DNA of 52,100 bases from Pseudomonadota bacterium (GTDB lineage: Bacteria > Desulfobacterota > Desulfovibrionia > Desulfovibrionales > Desulfovibrionaceae), in contig JAHIUD010000052.1 of assembly GCA_018817515.1 (NCBI GenBank), forward strand, positions 1 through 52,100. Reading direction: 5' to 3'. The position numbers were made by a program, and so were the translations under genes. Below the pieces are notes generated by a model. That model was not told the origin of the DNA, did no database searches, and worked only from the letters and a program-made list of their open reading frames with translations. Below are positions 49,823-52,100 of this stretch, one piece after another. The stretch's first letter is position 1. Every line of letters begins with the position of its first letter.

Positions 49823-51139
49823 CTACAGGTCGTAGCCGAAGGAGTCGACGATCATTTTGGTGCGGGCCTTGGAGGCGGTCATGCGCTCGCGCAGGTCCTT
49901 CTTGTACTGGGCGATGTCCAGCTTGATGGTGGCCACGCCGGAGTCCATGGCGGCCTGGGCCACGGCCGGGGATACCCACTCGAGCACGCGCGGGTCCAGG
50001 GCCTTGGGGATGATGTAGTCCATGCCGAACTTGAGTTCCTTGACGCCGTAGACGGCGCAGACTTCAGCCGACACCGGCTCCTTGGCCAGGGCGGCCAGGG
50101 CCTTGGCCGCGGCGAGCTTCATCTGCTCGTTGATGACCTTGGAGCGGACGTCCAGCGCGCCGCGGAAGATGAAGGGGAAGCCCAGCACGTTGTTGATCTG
50201 GTTGGGGTAGTCGGAGCGGCCGGTGGCCATGATCAGGTCGGTGCGGGCGCCCTTGGCCACGGGGTAGGCGATCTCCGGGTCCGGGTTGGCGCAGGCGAAG
50301 ATGACCGGGTTCTTGGCCATGGTCTTGACCTGGTCGGCGTTGATGACGTCCTTGCCGGAGAGGCCCAGGAACATGTCCGCGCCGTTCATGGCCTCGGACA
50401 GGGTGCAGGCCTTGCTTTGAGCGTAGTAGGTCTTCTCGGCGTTCATGTCGGTGCGGCCCAGGTGCAGCAGGCCCTTGGAGTCGAACATGTAGATCTGGCT
50501 CTTGTCCATGCCCATGGCCTCGTAGAAGCGCGAGCAGGAGATGGCCGCCGCGCCAGCGCCGGAGACCACGACCTTGAGGTCATTGATCTTCTTGCCGCTG
50601 ATTTCGAGCACGTTCATGAGGCCCGCGCCGGAGATGATGGCCGTGCCGTGCTGGTCATCGTGGAACACGGGGATGCCCATTTCCTTGATGAGGGTCTGCT
50701 CGATCTTGAAGCATTCCGGGGCTTTGATGTCTTCGAGGTTGATGCCGCCGAAGGTCGGTTCGAGCATCTTGCAGAACTCGATGACCTTGTCCGGGTCCAG
50801 CTGGCGGATGTTCAGGTCGTAGACGTCGATGTCGGCGAAGATCTTGAAGAGCACGCCCTTGCCTTCCATGACCGGCTTGCCGGCCTCGGGGCCGATGTTG
50901 CCCAGGCCGAGGACCGCCGTGCCGTTGCTGACGACGGCCACGAGGTTGCCCTTGTTGGTGTATTCGTAGGCTTTCTCCACGTCGGCGTGGATGGCCCGGC
51001 AGGCGTCGGCCACGCCGGGGGTGTAGGCCATGGAAAGGTCCCGCTGCGTCTCGCAGGGTTTGATGGACACGACCTCGAGCTTGCCCTTGCGCTTCATCGA
51101 ATGATACTTGAGGGCCTCTTCTTTGGTAAACAGCGCCAT
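49823..51139 (-). CDS. Malic enzyme, decarboxylating
   Basis: A 438-residue protein of the short bacterial type, without the phosphotransacetylase-like domain of MaeB. It has [13 protein letters not shown] (Tyr39 the acid), [38 protein letters not shown] with the catalytic lysine, [27 protein letters not shown] for metal and malate, and the Rossmann loop [16 protein letters not shown]. It converts malate to pyruvate and CO2 with NAD(P)+, supplying pyruvate or NADPH. A strong promoter is at 51200-51228. Confidence 0.95.
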   Translation of the reverse strand: MALFTKEEALKYHSMKRKGKLEVVSIKPCETQRDLSMAYTPGVADACRAIHADVEKAYEYTNKGNLVAVVSNGTAVLGLGNIGPEAGKPVMEGKGVLFKIFADIDVYDLNIRQLDPDKVIEFCKMLEPTFGGINLEDIKAPECFKIEQTLIKEMGIPVFHDDQHGTAIISGAGLMNVLEISGKKINDLKVVVSGAGAAAISCSRFYEAMGMDKSQIYMFDSKGLLHLGRTDMNAEKTYYAQSKACTLSEAMNGADMFLGLSGKDVINADQVKTMAKNPVIFACANPDPEIAYPVAKGARTDLIMATGRSDYPNQINNVLGFPFIFRGALDVRSKVINEQMKLAAAKALAALAKEPVSAEVCAVYGVKELKFGMDYIIPKALDPRVLEWVSPAVAQAAMDSGVATIKLDIAQYKKDLRERMTASKARTKMIVDSFGYDL

Positions 51140-51199
51140 GACGGTTCTCCTGTAAAAGGGTGGATTCCGGGGTAGTGCCGGGCGGCGGCACGAACCTGG

Positions 51200-51228
51200 A
51201 CTTTAGTTGGCCCGGGGGGCCCCGTCAA
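51200..51228 (-). promoter_or_regulatory. Promoter of malic enzyme
   Basis: On the minus strand TTGACG and TAAAGT are 17 nt apart; the spacer holds the palindrome GGGCCCCCCGGGCC, a possible operator. Leader about 55 nt. Confidence 0.65.
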
Positions 51229-51267
51229 GACCTCAGCCGGGAAGCGACACCAACTGTTGGAGCAAGC

Positions 51268-52086
51268 ATGCCTCTCGCCAATCTCGATATCGTCCTGTTC
51301 CGCCCCAAGTACCCGGAAAACATCGGCTCCGTGGCCCGGGCCATGCTCAACATGGGCGCAAGCAATCTTGTGCTGGTCGATCCCCAGGGCTTTGACCTGG
51401 AAAAGGCCGCGCCCCTTGCCACCAATCATGCCCGGCACATCCTGGAAACCGCGCGCTTCGTGCCGGACCTGCGCCAGGCGCTCTCGGGCACGGCCCTGGC
51501 GATCGGCACCACGGCGCGCACCGGCGGCTGGCGCAAGGGGCTGCTGCGCCCGGCCACAGCGGCGGAGGAGCACGTGCTCCCGCGCCTGGCCGAGGGGGGG
51601 CGCGTGGCCCTGGTCTTCGGCCCCGAGGACCGGGGGCTGACCAACGCCGAGACCAGCCTGTGCGACCATCTGGTGATGATCCCGGCGCACCCGGACTGCA
51701 CCTCGCTCAATTTGTCGCAGGCCGTGCTGATCCTGCTCTATGAGTGCTTCCAGCGCTCGCTCGAACAGCCCTTTGAGGCCAAGGGCCCGCCCAACGCCCG
51801 CGACGCCTCCTTTGAGGAGCGCGAGACGCTGTTCGTCAGCCTGCAGGCCGCCCTGTCCGACATCGGCTACCTGAAGGACCAGAACCAGGACTACTGGATG
51901 CTGCCGGTGCGCCGTTTCTTCGGGCGCTTCCGCCTGCGGCGCAACGAATTCAACCTGCTCATGGGCGTGTGCCGGCAGGTGCGCTGGGTGGCCTCGCGGG
52001 CCGGCGCGCAGGGGCAGACCGCCGCCGCCGGGGAGCTGTGCCAGGAACCCCGGCAGGCGGCGAAGGTTGATTTTTCCGGAAAATAG
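51268..52086 (+). CDS. trmJ: SpoU-family tRNA 2'-O-methyltransferase, TrmJ-like
   Basis: A 272-residue SPOUT-class methyltransferase. The ATG at 51268 follows TTGGAGC; the upstream frame is discarded because the fold starts at LANLDIVLFRPKYPENIGSVARAMLNMG. Motif 2 is VALVFGPEDRGLTNAE and motif 3 is CTSLNLSQAVLILLYECF, which make the knotted SAM site. TrmJ methylates the ribose at tRNA position 32. A C-terminal helical extension (RRFFGRFRLRRNEFNLLMGVCRQVRW) is usual, with a disordered tail. It is the last complete gene before the window edge. Confidence 0.92.
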   Translation: MPLANLDIVLFRPKYPENIGSVARAMLNMGASNLVLVDPQGFDLEKAAPLATNHARHILETARFVPDLRQALSGTALAIGTTARTGGWRKGLLRPATAAEEHVLPRLAEGGRVALVFGPEDRGLTNAETSLCDHLVMIPAHPDCTSLNLSQAVLILLYECFQRSLEQPFEAKGPPNARDASFEERETLFVSLQAALSDIGYLKDQNQDYWMLPVRRFFGRFRLRRNEFNLLMGVCRQVRWVASRAGAQGQTAAAGELCQEPRQAAKVDFSGK

Positions 52087-52100
52087 GCAGAGAGAAAACA

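Overview
The window is high-GC chromosomal DNA, most likely from a Desulfovibrio-like sulfate reducer (Desulfovibrionales). This rests on family recognition: a multihaem cytochrome c, a LUD-domain protein, YeeE/YedE sulfur carriers, two PilZ proteins, a CRP/FNR-type TTGTGA-N6-TCACAA site, and a Csd4/Csd6-like cell-curvature pair. No rRNA, CRISPR array, phage gene or transposase was seen. Most of the window is dense housekeeping and regulatory DNA, with genes overlapping by 4 nt in several operons.

Layout. 1-1614: the 3' part of a multihaem cytochrome c, an ABM-like monooxygenase and a DsrE-like protein. 1786-8214 (minus): RNase R, LpxK, a BAX-inhibitor-1 membrane protein, a PP-loop protein with an NFACT-R-like tail, and a universal stress protein with a very good promoter that contains a CRP/FNR-type palindrome. 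8525-12530 (minus): a partner-switching cassette of NMT1/THI5-like binding protein, Cache-HAMP-SpoIIE phosphatase, STAS protein and HATPase, with no permease. 12892-19589 (plus): a tightly coupled operon of benzoate-CoA-ligase-like enzyme, stand-alone acyl carrier protein, GNAT-like acyltransferase and a three-subunit molybdenum hydroxylase. 19918-23619 (minus): an MFS transporter, a HisC-like aminotransferase and a degenerate HATPase-GNAT fusion.

24068-32192: ammonium transporter, LUD protein, purM, a secreted proline-rich protein, a PilZ protein, an unrecognised conserved-looking protein, a 38-residue basic protein, an FmdB zinc ribbon, purB and pyrE. 32254-37743 (plus): a YkuD-domain protein with NTF2-like regions (Csd6/Pgp2-like), a membrane coiled-coil protein, an M14 peptidase with the Gln-x-x-Glu zinc motif of Csd4/Pgp1, and an alpha/beta-hydrolase lipoprotein. 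This is probably the cell-shape locus of a vibrioid cell. 38141-43648 (minus): beta-hydroxyacid dehydrogenase, aminotransferase, small secreted protein, glycogen phosphorylase. 43855-52086: a pair of half-size YeeE/YedE proteins behind a CsoR/CstR-like operator, a second PilZ protein, a PHP phosphoesterase, a Trm112-like zinc protein, tRNA-Pro(UGG), an EVE protein, an SPFH/prohibitin protein, a GNAT, malic enzyme and TrmJ.

The strongest non-coding signal is a dispersed intergenic element at four gene ends (1638, 19600, 37811 and 40834-41090). Its first module is a 45-nt hairpin with a 20-bp stem. Two copies are identical, the third differs only by a compensatory base-pair change, and every copy shows an AGGAGGA sequence at the loop. 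Downstream modules keep the same order and the same polarity relative to the upstream gene.
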